Assembly: GCA_016840285.1 (NCBI GenBank)
Contig: JAEOSR010000015.1
Span: forward strand, 57,433 to 121,432
Length of the DNA: 64,000 bases
Source of the DNA: Candidatus Hodarchaeota archaeon
Lineage (GTDB): Archaea; Asgardarchaeota; Heimdallarchaeia; Hodarchaeales; Hodarchaeaceae
Direction: 5' to 3'
How positions within the stretch are numbered: the stretch's first letter is position 1; each line of letters opens with the position of its first letter. The notes beneath the pieces were generated by a model. That model saw only the letters and a program-made list of their open reading frames with translations, was not told the origin of the DNA and searched no databases. Below are positions 35,946 to 44,641 of the stretch, one piece after another. Made by a program: the position numbers and the translations under genes.

Positions 35946-36686
35946 ATGACAAATGAAATAGGCAAAGAATTTATGAAAAAAACCCAGTACAAATTCATGG
36001 AACCGTCAGCTCAAAATTCAGGTCTCCCCCAACCACCTTTGGAATTAGATTACGATCCCTCAAAGCAAGTTTTCGATTTACCAAAGCCAGAAGAATTAGT
36101 AATTTCGGATATGACCGTACGAGAAGCAATTGAATCCCGTGAGAGCATACGTAAATATTCTGATCAGTCGCTTACTTTAATGGAATTATCGTGGTTACTT
36201 TGGTGTACACAGGGAGTAAAGGAGGTCATTGGAACAAGAGTAACTCTACGTACGGTTCCTTCTGCTGGAGCTCGTCATGCCTTTGAGACTTACCTTTTAG
36301 TGAATAGAGTAGATGGACTAGAACAAGGACTCTATAGATTCATGGCTATTGACCATAAACTTGTTCCAGTAGATCTAGATGAAAATATTACAGAGAAAAT
36401 TACGAAAGCTGCTCTCGATCAATCTCAAGTAAAAAAATGCGGTGTAACGATTCTGTTAGTTGCTATTGTAGAGAGGATGAAATGGCGATATGGCGTGAGA
36501 GGGTATCGATACTTACACCTTGACGCAGGACATGTGGGACAGAACCTATATCTAGCTGCTGAAAACATTGGTTGTGGTGTCTGTGCAATCGCTGCTTTTA
36601 AGGATGAAGAACTAAATAGTATCCTTGAGCTCAATGGAGAAGAGCATTTTGTGATATATCTCTTAACCGTTGGAAAAAAGAGATAA
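35946..36686 (+). CDS. SagB-type nitroreductase-family dehydrogenase
   Basis: This FMN-dependent oxidoreductase belongs to the nitroreductase superfamily, SagB/ThcOx branch. The opening GKEFMKKTQYKFMEPS is typical of the short SagB-like proteins of archaea and anaerobes. ESRESIRKY gives the phosphate-binding arginines, TVPSAGARHAFETYLLV and DAGHVGQNLYLAAENIG are family core motifs. The open frame extends 53 codons further upstream to 35787, but that part is not conserved in style, so I start at ATG 35946. No azole-forming partner genes (SagC/D) or precursor peptide were seen, so a peptide-modifying role is not supported. Confidence 0.87.
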   Translation: MTNEIGKEFMKKTQYKFMEPSAQNSGLPQPPLELDYDPSKQVFDLPKPEELVISDMTVREAIESRESIRKYSDQSLTLMELSWLLWCTQGVKEVIGTRVTLRTVPSAGARHAFETYLLVNRVDGLEQGLYRFMAIDHKLVPVDLDENITEKITKAALDQSQVKKCGVTILLVAIVERMKWRYGVRGYRYLHLDAGHVGQNLYLAAENIGCGVCAIAAFKDEELNSILELNGEEHFVIYLLTVGKKR

Positions 36687-36709
36687 TTATAGTTCAAGGA
36701 ATAATTTCC

Positions 36710-37297
36710 CTAATTCTCTTTGATTTCTTCCTTTAATAGACCATAATATGTTTCATTAACTAGCAGATTATCAAAGTGTGTTCTTACAGAATTACGAAGT
36801 TTACCTTCTTTAACGAAACCACATCTCTCAGCAATTCGTTTACTTTTCTTGTAATACTGGCCATGTTCTCTTACTTTCACAGTTATTTTATTAGCATTCA
36901 AATTTTTGAATATAAATGCGAGTGCTCCCTTGGCAGCTTCAGTCGTATACCCTTTCCCTTGATATTCTTTATCGATAAACCACCCCAATTCAAAATTAGG
37001 TATTCTCCAGTCAAGAGGTTCGATCCAGATGTGACCTAAGTATTTTAACGAAGTTTTATCCCAGAAACTAAGAATAAATCGGTTACGTACGATCCAATCC
37101 GCAGCTAACTTCCGTATATAGATTTCAATCTCATCTATATCATTTGATTCAGTTATTGGACCAAGTAACTCTCCTAAATATTCTTTATTTCGTTTCAGCA
37201 TTTTTAAGAAAGATAATCCATCACCAGCCTGATATGGTCTCATAATCAGTCTTTCTGTTTCTAATTTTGAAGGTAACTCGAGTAACATCTTGTGCAA
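36710..37297 (-). CDS. GNAT N-acetyltransferase, RimJ/RimL-like
   Basis: This 195-residue acetyltransferase transfers an acetyl group from acetyl-CoA to an amine. It shows the RimJ/RimL opening LETERLIMRPYQAGDGLSFL, the substrate strand ELGWFIDKEYQGKGYTTEA with the acetyl-CoA loop (QGKGYT), and a C-terminal IAERCGFVKEGKLR. It ends the run of three GNAT genes and starts 13 bp after the stop of the previous one. The substrate may be a ribosomal protein N-terminus or a small molecule. Confidence 0.88.
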   Translation of the reverse strand: MHKMLLELPSKLETERLIMRPYQAGDGLSFLKMLKRNKEYLGELLGPITESNDIDEIEIYIRKLAADWIVRNRFILSFWDKTSLKYLGHIWIEPLDWRIPNFELGWFIDKEYQGKGYTTEAAKGALAFIFKNLNANKITVKVREHGQYYKKSKRIAERCGFVKEGKLRNSVRTHFDNLLVNETYYGLLKEEIKEN

Positions 37298-37310
37298 AGG
37301 CTTTAGACTC

Positions 37311-38486
37311 CTATTTATTGTTTATTCTTTTCTCAACGTCTTCCAATCGCTGAAGAATAACTTTCCATCCCTCTGTTTGATATAAATTTACCAAATCAGT
37401 ATCCTGTCTCACATGATTGACAAATCGTGTTGATGGTTTCTCCAAGTTATCGAGCATTTTATTAAGATTGTCAAGAGCAATATCAATATCTCCATTTAAT
37501 GCCCAAGAACAAGCAGCATTGTAATAGTTATAGAACTTCCTTTGGTTTAGATCTGCAGCTTTTTCAAAGCATTTAGCTGCTTCTCTAAACTTTTTTTCCT
37601 GATAATAATGATTTCCTCTAAAGCTTTCAATATTGGTGAATGCACCAAAAAACACGGTATAATCTTGAATCTTTCTAAATCCTACTTTCTTAGCAACACG
37701 TATAGATGCTTCATTATTCGCAGAAGCATCCCAGTGCGGTTGAGTATTGACTGATAAACCATATTCCACAAATGCTGTAGCCATGGCTGTGGCAAATCCT
37801 CTTTTTCGATACCCATGAAAAGTCTCGATCCCTATCCCACATTTTCCTTCACTGAAATACTCACCTGTACACCAACCTTGGACTTCTTCTTTCCCTTCTT
37901 CAGGTGTATGAACTAAGCAGAAACCAAAACCATTCATCAGAAAGTCATCAACAGAATGCCAGCATTCATTAATTTCGTTGATAATTGCTTGAAGATTGTG
38001 GATATCGCTCTCAAGGAGATTTTTATCTACTCTTCTCACGTGAAAATTAGTTGAGAGAAGATCTCTCCAATGAGGTGTGAGTGGAGTATCTAAGGTGAAA
38101 AATTTACGTGATACCTTGAAAGGAAGTAAGTCACTTAGAATTTTCTTGAGAATGGGTTCCCATTCCTTGGATGAATACTCTATTTTGAATACTTCACGAT
38201 TCTTGCTTATTGCTTTTGGGATTATTGTATTTGTGAGCATATTTGCAACTGCATCACAAAAATCTCGATTTCCAGCATCTCCCCCGAGATAATAACAATG
38301 TGATTGATCCCATAGAAAAGAACTTTTGGGTGTATCCACACTATCTACCCATACGCGCATTGGAGAATTTCCTGCAATAACTGCTTCAATAGTAAATCTT
38401 AAATGCTTTGAACTGGAAAAAAGAGATCTTATCTTATGAAAATCATCAAATTTAAATTCTTTAAGTTGCATTAGATATTTCCTCAT
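37311..38486 (-). CDS. GNAT acetyltransferase (ZmaR-like) with C-terminal TPR
   Basis: Residues 1-280 match the GNAT_acetyltran type seen in zwittermicin-resistance-like proteins: GGDAGNRDF in the N-terminal lobe, then GIGIETFHGYRKRGFATAMA with the acetyl-CoA loop and RVAKKVGFRKI. The last 90 residues hold tetratricopeptide-like helices (HYYQEKKFREAAKCFEKAAD, then YYNAACSWALNGDID), which would bind a protein partner. The start overlaps the previous GNAT gene's stop by 4 bp. A resistance or small-molecule-modifying role is suggested by the family, not proved. Confidence 0.83.
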   Translation of the reverse strand: MRKYLMQLKEFKFDDFHKIRSLFSSSKHLRFTIEAVIAGNSPMRVWVDSVDTPKSSFLWDQSHCYYLGGDAGNRDFCDAVANMLTNTIIPKAISKNREVFKIEYSSKEWEPILKKILSDLLPFKVSRKFFTLDTPLTPHWRDLLSTNFHVRRVDKNLLESDIHNLQAIINEINECWHSVDDFLMNGFGFCLVHTPEEGKEEVQGWCTGEYFSEGKCGIGIETFHGYRKRGFATAMATAFVEYGLSVNTQPHWDASANNEASIRVAKKVGFRKIQDYTVFFGAFTNIESFRGNHYYQEKKFREAAKCFEKAADLNQRKFYNYYNAACSWALNGDIDIALDNLNKMLDNLEKPSTRFVNHVRQDTDLVNLYQTEGWKVILQRLEDVEKRINNK

Positions 38487-39466
38487 AACTCTTGATATAC
38501 TTTCCAGCAGTGAGTAATTATATGAGAGTTTGATTTAAATCCAAAATATTGATAGATTTTCATTGCTGAATTCTCTATGTCAACTCCCAAACTCATGGTC
38601 TTGAATCCTTGTTGTAACACCATCTTCATTATTAATCTAAGTAGTAGTCCACCTAACTTTCTTCCTTGAAATTTTGGATGAATTATGAGAAGAGCCAGAT
38701 GAGCATCCTCCTCTCTCGGCCTGACTAAGGTGACACCAATAATCTCATTACTTTCTGTCTTCTTAAGTACAAGAGAAGCTTCCTTTATTAATGGTTTTGA
38801 TTTACTGTAATAATCTTGAAAGTATTCTTGACGTTCTTGTTCAGTTTGATCTTGGAACATACGATTCTGTGCCTGAATAAACACCTCGTAATAACACTGG
38901 TATAATTTATCGTCGCCTATTTCCATTATTGATTTTATTTCAAATGTTTCAGGGATTTTAATCTCAGTAATATCACTATCTGAAAGATTCCGATTCATAT
39001 AGCTTATTTCATCCTTAAATTGCATGTCATTTGCTTCATACCATTTTTTATAGATTTCATATGCCCGCTTCTCCCCTTTATCTTTAATACTAAAGGAAAC
39101 TTCTATTCTAGGATAATCTATTCGTTTACAATACTTCTTACACTCTTCAATTAGACATGTAATAACCTGGTTTTCGTATTTCTCTAGAAGAATAATTGGA
39201 AGCCACCTTCCAATCTCTAATATAGATGTAGACTTAAAATCAAATGACACCCAGCCGAGTTTTTCTTTCCCCTTTTGAGCAATTAAAACATAAGAAGGTG
39301 AGAACTCGCTTATATGGTTGATTATATTTCTTTCTCTTTCTACTGTACGTTGGCTGTCATATGTTTCAGGTCTTGATTGTCTCGCTTTGAACGAAAATTC
39401 AGCTAAATCGTCTAAATCTAATTCTTCCCATTTGTAAATGCTTGTTATTAGATTCTCAGAACTCAT
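38483..39466 (-). CDS. Tandem GNAT acetyltransferase
   Basis: This 327-residue protein has two GNAT-like halves, the second clearly active-looking. LALLIIHPKFQGRKLGGLLL carries the acetyl-CoA loop, and VDIENSAMKIYQYFGFKSNS is the last strand-helix unit. The N-terminal half is divergent. The layout recalls mycothiol synthase-like double GNATs, but substrate cannot be given. It overlaps the downstream GNAT gene by 4 bp and starts 18 bp after the metallo-hydrolase gene, forming one operon. Confidence 0.82.
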   Translation of the reverse strand: MSSENLITSIYKWEELDLDDLAEFSFKARQSRPETYDSQRTVERERNIINHISEFSPSYVLIAQKGKEKLGWVSFDFKSTSILEIGRWLPIILLEKYENQVITCLIEECKKYCKRIDYPRIEVSFSIKDKGEKRAYEIYKKWYEANDMQFKDEISYMNRNLSDSDITEIKIPETFEIKSIMEIGDDKLYQCYYEVFIQAQNRMFQDQTEQERQEYFQDYYSKSKPLIKEASLVLKKTESNEIIGVTLVRPREEDAHLALLIIHPKFQGRKLGGLLLRLIMKMVLQQGFKTMSLGVDIENSAMKIYQYFGFKSNSHIITHCWKVYQEL

Positions 39467-39484
39467 CTTCGTTTTCCTATCTTT

Positions 39485-40345
39485 TTATTTCTTTTCTTCT
39501 CTTTTGAAAAATTCCACCCATTGTTCTATGGTTACTTTTTTCCTTTCAACACGATCTTGAGAATAATATTCTGGAAAATGAGGATCTTTCTCAATCTTTT
39601 CCGAAGTTAATCTTTCTTTAAGCTTTTCTCTTATGAAATCAATGCTATTTAAGAAGAAATCATTAATTTCTTCAAGATCCTTTATAGCAGCAATTGATCC
39701 ATGACCACTAATAATAATTTCTGGTTCTAGAGCAATTAAATCCTCAATGACCTTTTGCCATACCACTACATTGCATGTTTCATCTCCCCCATAAGGAAAT
39801 TGTTTGTTGAAGACTAAATCACCAGCAATTAGCGTTCTAGTTTCAGGTTCCCATAAATAGGTACTACCACTGGTGTGACCATCAGCTTGAATTAACACTA
39901 ATTTTCTTTCTCCATAAATTTCAAGCTTTATTTCAAAACAGAGATTCGAGTGTGTTAATTGCAGATTTTTTACTCCATATCCTCCTGCTTCCCACTCATT
40001 TAGGTCCTCTTGTGTCACTTTCATCCATACTTCTTGTTCAAATTCTTGTGTAATTTTTCGAATTTCAAGACTTGAAATGATAGGTAAATCGGAAAACACT
40101 TGGTTTCCAAATGTGTGATCAGCGTGATGATGTGTGAGTATCAATCCTGAGACTGGTTTATTGAAATGTTGCTCAACAATACTGCGCCACTCTGTTGCTA
40201 ACTCCCAGTTAAACATAGAATCTATCACAAATAGTTTGTTTCCTAGATCTATTGCTGCACTATTCCCATATCCTACATCAGTCCAAATTAAATGTTTAGC
40301 GACTATTTCGAAATTCATTTTCTTTTTCTCCTTTAATTTTGACAT
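39485..40345 (-). CDS. Metallo-beta-lactamase-fold hydrolase
   Basis: This 286-residue hydrolase has LTHHHADHTFGNQVF as zinc motif and later ADGHTSGSTYLW, AGDLVFNKQFP and SGHGSIAAI, giving the usual five histidines and two aspartates for two metals. The actual start may be the second methionine (MNFEIVAKHLIW), with the first nine residues being a basic extension. It is the first gene of a group with three acetyltransferases. Members hydrolyse lactams, thioesters or lactones; the neighbours suggest modification of small toxic compounds. Confidence 0.87.
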   Translation of the reverse strand: MSKLKEKKKMNFEIVAKHLIWTDVGYGNSAAIDLGNKLFVIDSMFNWELATEWRSIVEQHFNKPVSGLILTHHHADHTFGNQVFSDLPIISSLEIRKITQEFEQEVWMKVTQEDLNEWEAGGYGVKNLQLTHSNLCFEIKLEIYGERKLVLIQADGHTSGSTYLWEPETRTLIAGDLVFNKQFPYGGDETCNVVVWQKVIEDLIALEPEIIISGHGSIAAIKDLEEINDFFLNSIDFIREKLKERLTSEKIEKDPHFPEYYSQDRVERKKVTIEQWVEFFKREEKK

Positions 40346-40442
40346 TATGCATACTTATACTCTTGGTTCATGGTCATTTCATATTTCATATTCATATTCA
40401 ATTGAATTCATTGAAATAGGGGTAGCAACAAAGTGATCACAT

Positions 40443-40736
40443 CTAATAATCTGATTTTTCTCTTTCTTTTTCCCAATTGATTGCTATTTTTCGAGCTTCA
40501 ACTGTATAATGAGTGATATCTTCCATTTCTATCTTGTCTGAAGATGTACGGAAGATCTGTTCAGATAGAAACTGTTTCTCATTTATTTTAAGAAAAATGG
40601 CCTTAGATTTTAACTCCTCTAATGACTCATCTTCTTTTATCACTTCTTCACAGTCCAATTTTTTGTAATCACCAACATTTTTTTCATCTACTTGGCTGTT
40701 GACGATTGGTACCAGTTCTTTGATATACTTGCTCAT
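40443..40736 (-). CDS. Hypothetical 97-residue ORF overlapping the RIO1 gene end
   Basis: This acidic, charged small ORF (MSKYIKELVPIVNSQVDEKN and following) overlaps the last 53 bp of the kinase gene in another frame. It has no recognised domain. It may be a small gene coupled to RIO1. It may instead be the true RIO1 C-terminus reached by a frameshift, since RIO1 proteins often carry an acidic tail. The sequence alone does not decide. Confidence 0.4.
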   Translation of the reverse strand: MSKYIKELVPIVNSQVDEKNVGDYKKLDCEEVIKEDESLEELKSKAIFLKINEKQFLSEQIFRTSSDKIEMEDITHYTVEARKIAINWEKEREKSDY

Positions 40737-41658
40737 CTCTATAACTTTCTTTCCCTAAGAGGGCTTCAAACGAATGCATATCAGACGGGTAGATCTCTAG
40801 GGTCCTTTCAGTCAGAAAGTTCTGTAGTTTTTGGGGTAATTCTTTAATAATGGCTTCCTTCACCTCGATGGGATTGATAGTTATTCTGTAGACTCTCCGA
40901 AAGTATTGATTGATGTTATTAATATCAGTTTCAAGGAGCTCTACAGCTTTATCAATCCTAATTCGCAAAGGAGTATTGATGAATGTCTTACTGTTGTATT
41001 GGACTGACTGTGAAACATCCATTGTAAAGAGAATCCCTTTCTGAGTAAGCATTAGATTATGTTCACTATAATCTCCATGAATATACTGACTTCTTAGGAA
41101 TAATTCAGCAATAATATCAATTGAATCATAGAATAGCTCTTCAGGATCATAATGAGTCAGGTCAACTTCTCTAAGGAGTGGGGCAGGAGATAGTGATCCT
41201 CTTTCTTCAGCAATGAATTCCATGATAACAATATTATCGATAAGCAATTTTGGTTCAGGTACAGGAATATTATTGATAGACATTTCATGAAGATTCCAGT
41301 ACTCTTGTTTCGCGGCTAAAGCTGCCATATCATCAGCAAGTAGATGTATGGTTCCGCGAAGACGTTTCCGAATGGTACTTGTAAAATATCGGAATACTTT
41401 TGCACAGACTAATTCTTCCTCTGTATTTTCAGCGAGAAGAACAGTTGCCTCTTTACCGCCACCAATTACTGAAAGAACTTTTCGAATTTCTCCAGTAGCT
41501 AAGAGTTGATTCTTAGCTTCAGTAATGGTAACTTCCTTTAATTGCCGTTTAGTTTTAGTTTTCCGACTTTTACGGGATTCTTCTCTACCATGGGCAGTTT
41601 TCCCATATCTTCCAAATCCAAGTCTTTGATTATGGTCCGTACTCAACTTTAAGATCAT
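40684..41658 (-). CDS. RIO1-type atypical serine kinase
   Basis: RIO kinases act as ATPases in late 40S/30S ribosome maturation. The 324 residues have the flexible-loop nucleotide motif SVIGGGKEATVLLAE, the lysine K87 in CAKVFR, the hinge MEFIAEERG, the catalytic D196 and N201 in HGDYSEHNL, and the metal aspartate D214 in TMDVSQSVQ. RIO1 usually has IDVSQ at the last motif, so threonine-methionine there is a small change. The basic N-terminal 45 residues fit RNA contact. The gene is followed by an overlapping small ORF and by the metallo-hydrolase/GNAT operon, which is unrelated in function. Confidence 0.88.
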   Translation of the reverse strand: MILKLSTDHNQRLGFGRYGKTAHGREESRKSRKTKTKRQLKEVTITEAKNQLLATGEIRKVLSVIGGGKEATVLLAENTEEELVCAKVFRYFTSTIRKRLRGTIHLLADDMAALAAKQEYWNLHEMSINNIPVPEPKLLIDNIVIMEFIAEERGSLSPAPLLREVDLTHYDPEELFYDSIDIIAELFLRSQYIHGDYSEHNLMLTQKGILFTMDVSQSVQYNSKTFINTPLRIRIDKAVELLETDINNINQYFRRVYRITINPIEVKEAIIKELPQKLQNFLTERTLEIYPSDMHSFEALLGKESYRDEQVYQRTGTNRQQPSR

Positions 41659-42146
41659 CCATCTTGTCTTTCCAGGAATAAGGGTGGTTATTTGCGGGTG
41701 AGCAATTTTTGGGATTTAGAGTGTCCACTGAGCGTATATGTCTTCGAGAGTCTCCACTACGCATTGTAGAGACCAATCGTCAGTTCATTCTTACTAAGAA
41801 GACTCCAGTCTAACTAAGAAGTAGTCTCTTTAAACCAGCACTATAACTCAGTAGTTCATGCTTGTCAAAGAAGAAGCGAATACAAAACAATTGTTTGAGA
41901 TCTCTGCTTTACGCAGCAATTGTTGGTGTCTGCTCGCTTTTTCTAAAAACAAGATTTGTATATTCTTTACACTCATATCTCATACGCAAGTAAACACCTC
42001 TTTCCATTGATGATTCTGACACTTTGTTTTTACTTTATAAATGTAATTGTTGTGGAGAAAGCCCAAATTGGAAAAAATAGAATTTTAAGGGACAAAGCAT
42101 TTTTCCAGCTCAAGAAGATTAAACAATATTAGTTGGAAAAATAACG
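41659..42146. other. 488-bp non-coding stretch with a cluster of inverted repeats
   Basis: No protein gene is supported. Bases 41750-41916 contain several hairpins. GTCT..CTAC-gcatt-GTAG-AGAC lies at 41750-41773. AGACT-cc-AGTCT lies at 41800-41811, palindrome AAACAATTGTTT at 41885-41896, GAGATCTC at 41897-41904, and CTGC-tttac-GCAG at 41904-41916. ACTAAGAAG is repeated at 41793 and 41813. A structured RNA is possible; it does not match tRNA, RNase P or SRP RNA by eye. The right end must hold the promoter of the next gene. Confidence 0.35.
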
Positions 42147-43019
42147 ATGGTCCTTTCAAAAGTCAGTTTTCTAGAAGCAATTTCCATATTAGACTCTAAA
42201 ACATATTCTGAAGGGACACACATGGACATAGAATTTGAATGTCTAGCTTATGAAAGGTGTTCAGAAAAGAAAACATATGGACCAGCACCATACCGATTGT
42301 TGCGAGTCACAGATAACCACTATTCAATAATCAGAACGCTATATGTCTGGGGTGCCCAGGGTTATACACATAATATGAATCTGGCTGCCTCTCTTAAGAA
42401 AGGTGATAAATTATTAGTATCAAATCCTACAAGACCCCGAAATAGTGCCTATTCAAGAGATGAACGGGGAAATAATGCATTTTGGATTGAACAGTGGGAT
42501 GGAAGATCCACAAAGAAGGGGTCTCGGCTAGTGAAGAAAACTGAATCAAGAGAGATATGCAGTGTTTGCAGACGGCCCATAACATCAGAAGAGGAAATTA
42601 TATATTGTCCAACGTGTCAGAACCCTTTTCACCCGCCTCATTTTGCTGAAACCCTCAAATTGACAGGAAAATGCCCGATTTGTGCAACAAAAAGTTCTTT
42701 CGAAGAAATTATGAAGAACATTGCAGAGGTATTCGATTTCCCAAAAAGTAAGTCTATTGAGACGTTCGCTTTAGTACGAAGAACTGATAATTTTCACCTA
42801 AAAGATAATCGAAAGTCATCAAATTATGAGGTTATTCCATTAACTTCAACAAGAAAGGACCTATTGAAAGAAGCGTGTTCATATATAAAAACACGAACAG
42901 GAGCAGGGGTCAAAATTCTATCTAGATCAGGACGACAATTCATGAAAATCTCCTACCAAGATGGTATCAACCTAGACTTGTTGGAAAAAATTGTTAGACA
43001 ATATGAACAGACCCTATAA
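42147..43019 (+). CDS. OB-fold-like protein with RING-like zinc module
   Basis: The N-terminal 130 residues alternate strands and a glycine-rich loop (YRLLRVTDNHYSIIRTLYVW, then LKKGDKLLVSNP), compatible with an OB-fold binding single-stranded nucleic acid. Residues 138-179 hold four ligand pairs: C138/C141, C154/C157, H162/H165 and C176/C179. The spacing C-x2-C-x12-C-x2-C-x4-H-x2-H-x10-C-x2-C fits a cross-brace RING-like or PHD-like finger binding two zinc ions. The last 70 residues form a small alpha/beta unit. It might be an E3-like adaptor or a nucleic-acid-binding protein; no E1, E2 or ubiquitin gene is in the window. Confidence 0.65.
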   Translation: MVLSKVSFLEAISILDSKTYSEGTHMDIEFECLAYERCSEKKTYGPAPYRLLRVTDNHYSIIRTLYVWGAQGYTHNMNLAASLKKGDKLLVSNPTRPRNSAYSRDERGNNAFWIEQWDGRSTKKGSRLVKKTESREICSVCRRPITSEEEIIYCPTCQNPFHPPHFAETLKLTGKCPICATKSSFEEIMKNIAEVFDFPKSKSIETFALVRRTDNFHLKDNRKSSNYEVIPLTSTRKDLLKEACSYIKTRTGAGVKILSRSGRQFMKISYQDGINLDLLEKIVRQYEQTL

Positions 43020-43497
43020 TATGAGGGAACTGGATTTGTGTGTTATAATTATCAGATACGTCGTTTAACGGCCGAAATCTATAATCTACTACTTGTACTC
43101 CCAAGTTAAAACATTATTTTTTTTTACTTCTACTTCTTTAAATGATTCGACAAAATTATAAAGTAAAAATACCCTTATGTCGTTTATTCTAAAACCTACA
43201 TCCATCAGAATTTCAATTCCCTTTTTAACTTAGTAATAATTTGTATAGGAGACATCTCATGAGATTTTTGGATGAGCGAACTCTGCTTTAGAGTCTAATT
43301 GTATTAGAATGAAAGTCCACTCGGACTTGAAAAACACGACAAAAGGTTTTGTTGAGGATTAACATAAATTGTGAGTACTAATTCAAAATTGTTGAGGAGA
43401 AAACTCCCTAAAGAGTAAGTTCACAGATCTAGAAAGGAAGCTAAAATTAACAGATATCCTTAACACCAGCAAAAGATGATGAAGAGGTAATGAGTTA
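43020..43497. other. 478-bp non-coding stretch with five consecutive hairpins
   Basis: No intact gene is seen before 43498. Between 43254 and 43354 five inverted repeats follow each other. They are ATCTCATGAGAT (43254-43265), ACTCT-gcttt-AGAGT (43280-43294), TCTAAT-tgt-ATTAGA (43294-43308), AAGTCC-actc-GGACTT (43313-43328) and CGACAAAA/TTTTGTTG (43337-43354, with one G-U pair). This density suggests a folded RNA or a regulatory leader for the downstream acetyltransferase. The class is unknown. Confidence 0.4.
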
Positions 43498-44039
43498 ATG
43501 AAGATTAAACAAATATTTGCGAAAGATTATCCTAATAACAAAAAGGAGTTATTTACGTACACCTCCAAACACTATTATGAATTAAGTCGGACAAAAAAAC
43601 CTAGAGATGAAGGGTGGATATTTGAATGGTCAAAAAACCATTTTCGGAGCCATTTTCAAAAAAAGGAGAAGAAGAATTATTTGAAGATTATAAAGAAGAT
43701 GCGGAATATTATGTTCTCCTAAATGATGAAGAGAATGAAATTGGTGTATTAGTAATCGGAAATAATCAAGTGAATAATACTGCTCGTGTATGGGATATTT
43801 ATGTTAATCAAAAATATCAAGGGTGTGGTTTTGGAACTCAACTAATAGAATATGCTGAAGAACGAGCAAGAGCTTGGGGATGTAGAGCAATGATAGTGGA
43901 ATGTCAAAGCTCGAATTATAACGCGATCCAGTTTTATCGAAAGAATGGATTTGAGTTGATTGGTTTTGATCTTATTTGGTATTCCAATACAGATATAGAA
44001 AATCATGAAGTCCGATTGGAAATGGGTAGGGTACTCTAA
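43498..44039 (+). pseudogene. GNAT acetyltransferase split by a frameshift in an A-run
   Basis: The first frame encodes the N-terminal lobe (MKIKQIFAKDY ... GWIFEWSK). The second frame carries the acetyl-CoA lobe (NQKYQGCGFGTQLIEYAEE, then QFYRKNGFELIGF). They meet at the six-A run 43632-43637: one added A would join them into a single protein of about 180 residues reading EWSKKPFSEPFSKKGEEE. Alternatively the second frame could start alone at ATG 43626 and make a 137-residue protein lacking the first strand and helix. A real mutation, an assembly error or programmed slippage are all possible. Confidence 0.65.
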
Positions 44040-44266
44040 TTTAAACTCAAAATTATATATCTTCTTGATATTGCTGCCTAGTCATAAGCTTCTACATTCT
44101 ATCCTGCCTGTAAACCTCCTGCCCGATGAGCACACTTGAGAAGAGAGAATTTCCCTAGCTTAGAGTTATTAGCTGTCTGATTGGAAGGTGTGATACGTCA
44201 CTGAACTGAGATGACATGAGGTCATGAAGTTGTCTTGTGTTTAAAATCTTCAAAAAAATAAACGAG

Positions 44267-44632
44267 CTACTCGTTCTTGACACGTGCAGCCCACTCTTGA
44301 TACCGCTTAGCCTTCTTTGAGTCTGAAACTTTTTCTGCGAGCACAGCTGCTTGGTTATAAGCTTCAAAAGCATCGCTATATCTCTGTTCTATTTCATGAA
44401 GATGACCTAAATTCCAATACGTTTGATGATGCGTCGGATCAAGTTCAATTGCTTTTTTCCAACTAACAAGAGCTTCTTCATAATTTCCTAGATTGAAATA
44501 TGCTAATCCAAGATGGCGGAAAATCTCTGGATTTTGAGGATTCTTATTCAAAGCATTTTCCAAAAAGGGGATCGCAGCAGAATTCTCAACTTGTCTAATT
44601 AGTTCAATTCCTTTTTCTAAATTCCTGTCCAT
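44267..44632 (-). CDS. Small TPR-repeat protein
   Basis: The 121 residues are three tetratricopeptide repeats. Clear examples are PEIFRHLGLAYFNLGNYEEA and HQTYWNLGHLHEIEQRYSDA, with the consensus W/L-G-Y-A-P spacing, followed by a charged capping helix. TPR proteins are scaffolds for protein partners. It starts 9 bp after the M24-family gene and is likely cotranscribed with it. Confidence 0.85.
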   Translation of the reverse strand: MDRNLEKGIELIRQVENSAAIPFLENALNKNPQNPEIFRHLGLAYFNLGNYEEALVSWKKAIELDPTHHQTYWNLGHLHEIEQRYSDAFEAYNQAAVLAEKVSDSKKAKRYQEWAARVKNE

Positions 44633-44641
44633 TTTGATCCT

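Noticed and set aside
35946..36686. Azole-forming (SagBCD) peptide-modification cluster
   Set aside because: No cyclodehydratase or precursor peptide gene is nearby; only the dehydrogenase-like gene is present.
41659..42146. RNase P or SRP RNA gene
   Set aside because: The characteristic conserved cores of these RNAs could not be found despite several hairpins.
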